Source: Ignavibacteria bacterium
Lineage (GTDB): Bacteria; Bacteroidota; Ignavibacteria; SZUA-365
Length of the DNA: 64,000 nucleotides
Direction of reading: 5' to 3'
Assembly (NCBI GenBank): GCA_016720835.1
Contig: JADKJW010000009.1
Span: 124,001-188,000 of the forward strand
Below are positions 63,857-64,000 of this stretch, piece after piece. How positions within the stretch are numbered: the stretch's first letter is position 1; every line of letters starts with the position of its first letter. Both the position numbers and the translations under genes were made by a program. The notes under the pieces are model-generated. The model made no database searches and was not told the origin of the DNA. It saw nothing but the letters and a program-made list of their open reading frames with translations.

Positions 63857-63951
63857 GTGAATCGGACAAACGGGAGTGAATCGGACAAACGGGAGTGAAT
63901 CGGACAAACGGGAGTGAATCGGTCAAGCGGAGGTGAATCGGACAAGCGGGA
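63857..63951 (+). repeat. Five tandem copies of a 19-base unit
   Basis: GTGAATCGGACAAACGGGA repeated at 63857, 63876, 63895, 63914 and 63933; the first three copies are identical, the last two differ at two to four positions (AAGCGG in place of AAACGG). Confidence 0.95.
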
Positions 63952-63960
63952 CGCTTGTCC
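63940..63960. repeat. Perfect hairpin formed by the last 19-base unit
   Basis: GGACAAGC, loop GGGAC, GCTTGTCC: an 8-base perfect stem that begins inside the fifth tandem unit. No T-run follows. Confidence 0.85.
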
Positions 63961-64000
63961 CCACCCGTCCATAATCTTGTATTCACGATTCACCATTCAC

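Larger units (their letters stand above)
63598..64000. other. 403-base right-end region with repeats and no gene
   Basis: The leader of the DUF3078 gene comes first, then about 200 bases with no recognisable feature, five tandem 19-base repeats, an 8-base stem hairpin and the start of a CACGATTCACCATTCAC tract at the window edge. Both strands were checked for a gene remnant; none is convincing. Confidence 0.6.

Noticed and set aside
63857..63951. CRISPR array
   Set aside because: The 19-base units are directly adjacent with no spacers, and no cas gene is near.
1..64000. tRNA, rRNA or known riboswitch genes
   Set aside because: Intergenic stretches were read for tRNA arms and conserved riboswitch cores; none was convincing.

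Overview
The window is high-GC DNA packed with genes. The protein families point to a member of the Bacteroidota/Chlorobiota lineage, plausibly near Kapabacteria or Ignavibacteria; this is inferred from families, since no rRNA or marker gene is present. The clues are several secreted proteins ending in type IX secretion (T9SS, Por) sorting tails with YPNP motifs, a PorV/PorQ-type outer-membrane protein, a TonB receptor with a carboxypeptidase-regulatory N-terminus, DUF3078 and DUF6174 proteins, and a putative Bacteroidota-type promoter (TTTG, 20 bases, TACTTTG) upstream of glnA. No rRNA, tRNA, CRISPR array, transposase, prophage or replication origin was seen.

Layout. 1-5.5 kb (+): end of an unknown gene, then a TonB-dependent receptor, a PorV-like protein and an NHL-repeat lipoprotein, overlapping or nearly so. 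5.6-13 kb (+): an aromatic amino acid/histidine ammonia-lyase, a frameshifted amylo-alpha-1,6-glucosidase-like gene, a luciferase-like oxidoreductase and a small SpoIIAA-like protein. 13-21.3 kb (-): a CopG-type antitoxin with only the tail of its PIN toxin, a GH38 alpha-mannosidase, a complete PIN/Phd toxin-antitoxin pair, and an RbsBAC-type sugar ABC importer. 21.4-34.5 kb: a T9SS cargo protein, a three-gene PAS/GAF/hybrid-kinase operon (one gene frameshifted), a lipoprotein, a secreted GH5 enzyme, a membrane hybrid kinase and a membrane PAS protein. 34.3-42 kb (-): a thioesterase remnant, a SPOR protein, a HicB-like protein coupled to an acyl-CoA dehydrogenase, an unknown 479-residue membrane protein, a thioredoxin-fold protein without CXXC, a disrupted DUF6174 lipoprotein and a beta-lactamase-family hydrolase. 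42.5-48.5 kb (+): three tandem YCF48-propeller T9SS proteins, the third double-frameshifted. 48.7-53.7 kb (-): glnA, phoU, phoR, phoB. 53.9-60.6 kb (-): an eight-gene unit joining an RsbU/RsbV/RsbW-type partner-switching system to a TrpXYZ-like ABC transporter. 60.7-63.6 kb (-): a GT39 glycosyltransferase, mscL and a DUF3078 protein.

The most interesting system is the 53.9-60.6 kb unit: receiver-PP2C phosphatase, free STAS antagonist, lone receiver, substrate-binding lipoprotein, STAS protein with a large unknown C-terminus, permease, ATPase and RsbW-like kinase, all one strand and closely spaced. A transporter embedded in a partner-switching module suggests ligand sensing or control of transport; no sigma factor is present.

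The window is also rich in decay and small repeats. There are at least four frameshift points in three genes, a degenerate toxin, a gene fragment, a 68-base insertion in a lipoprotein signal peptide, and tandem or palindromic repeats inside the PorV-like coding region. A striking recurrent feature is short-period tandem tracts that begin at, or within a few bases of, the stop codons of unrelated genes.
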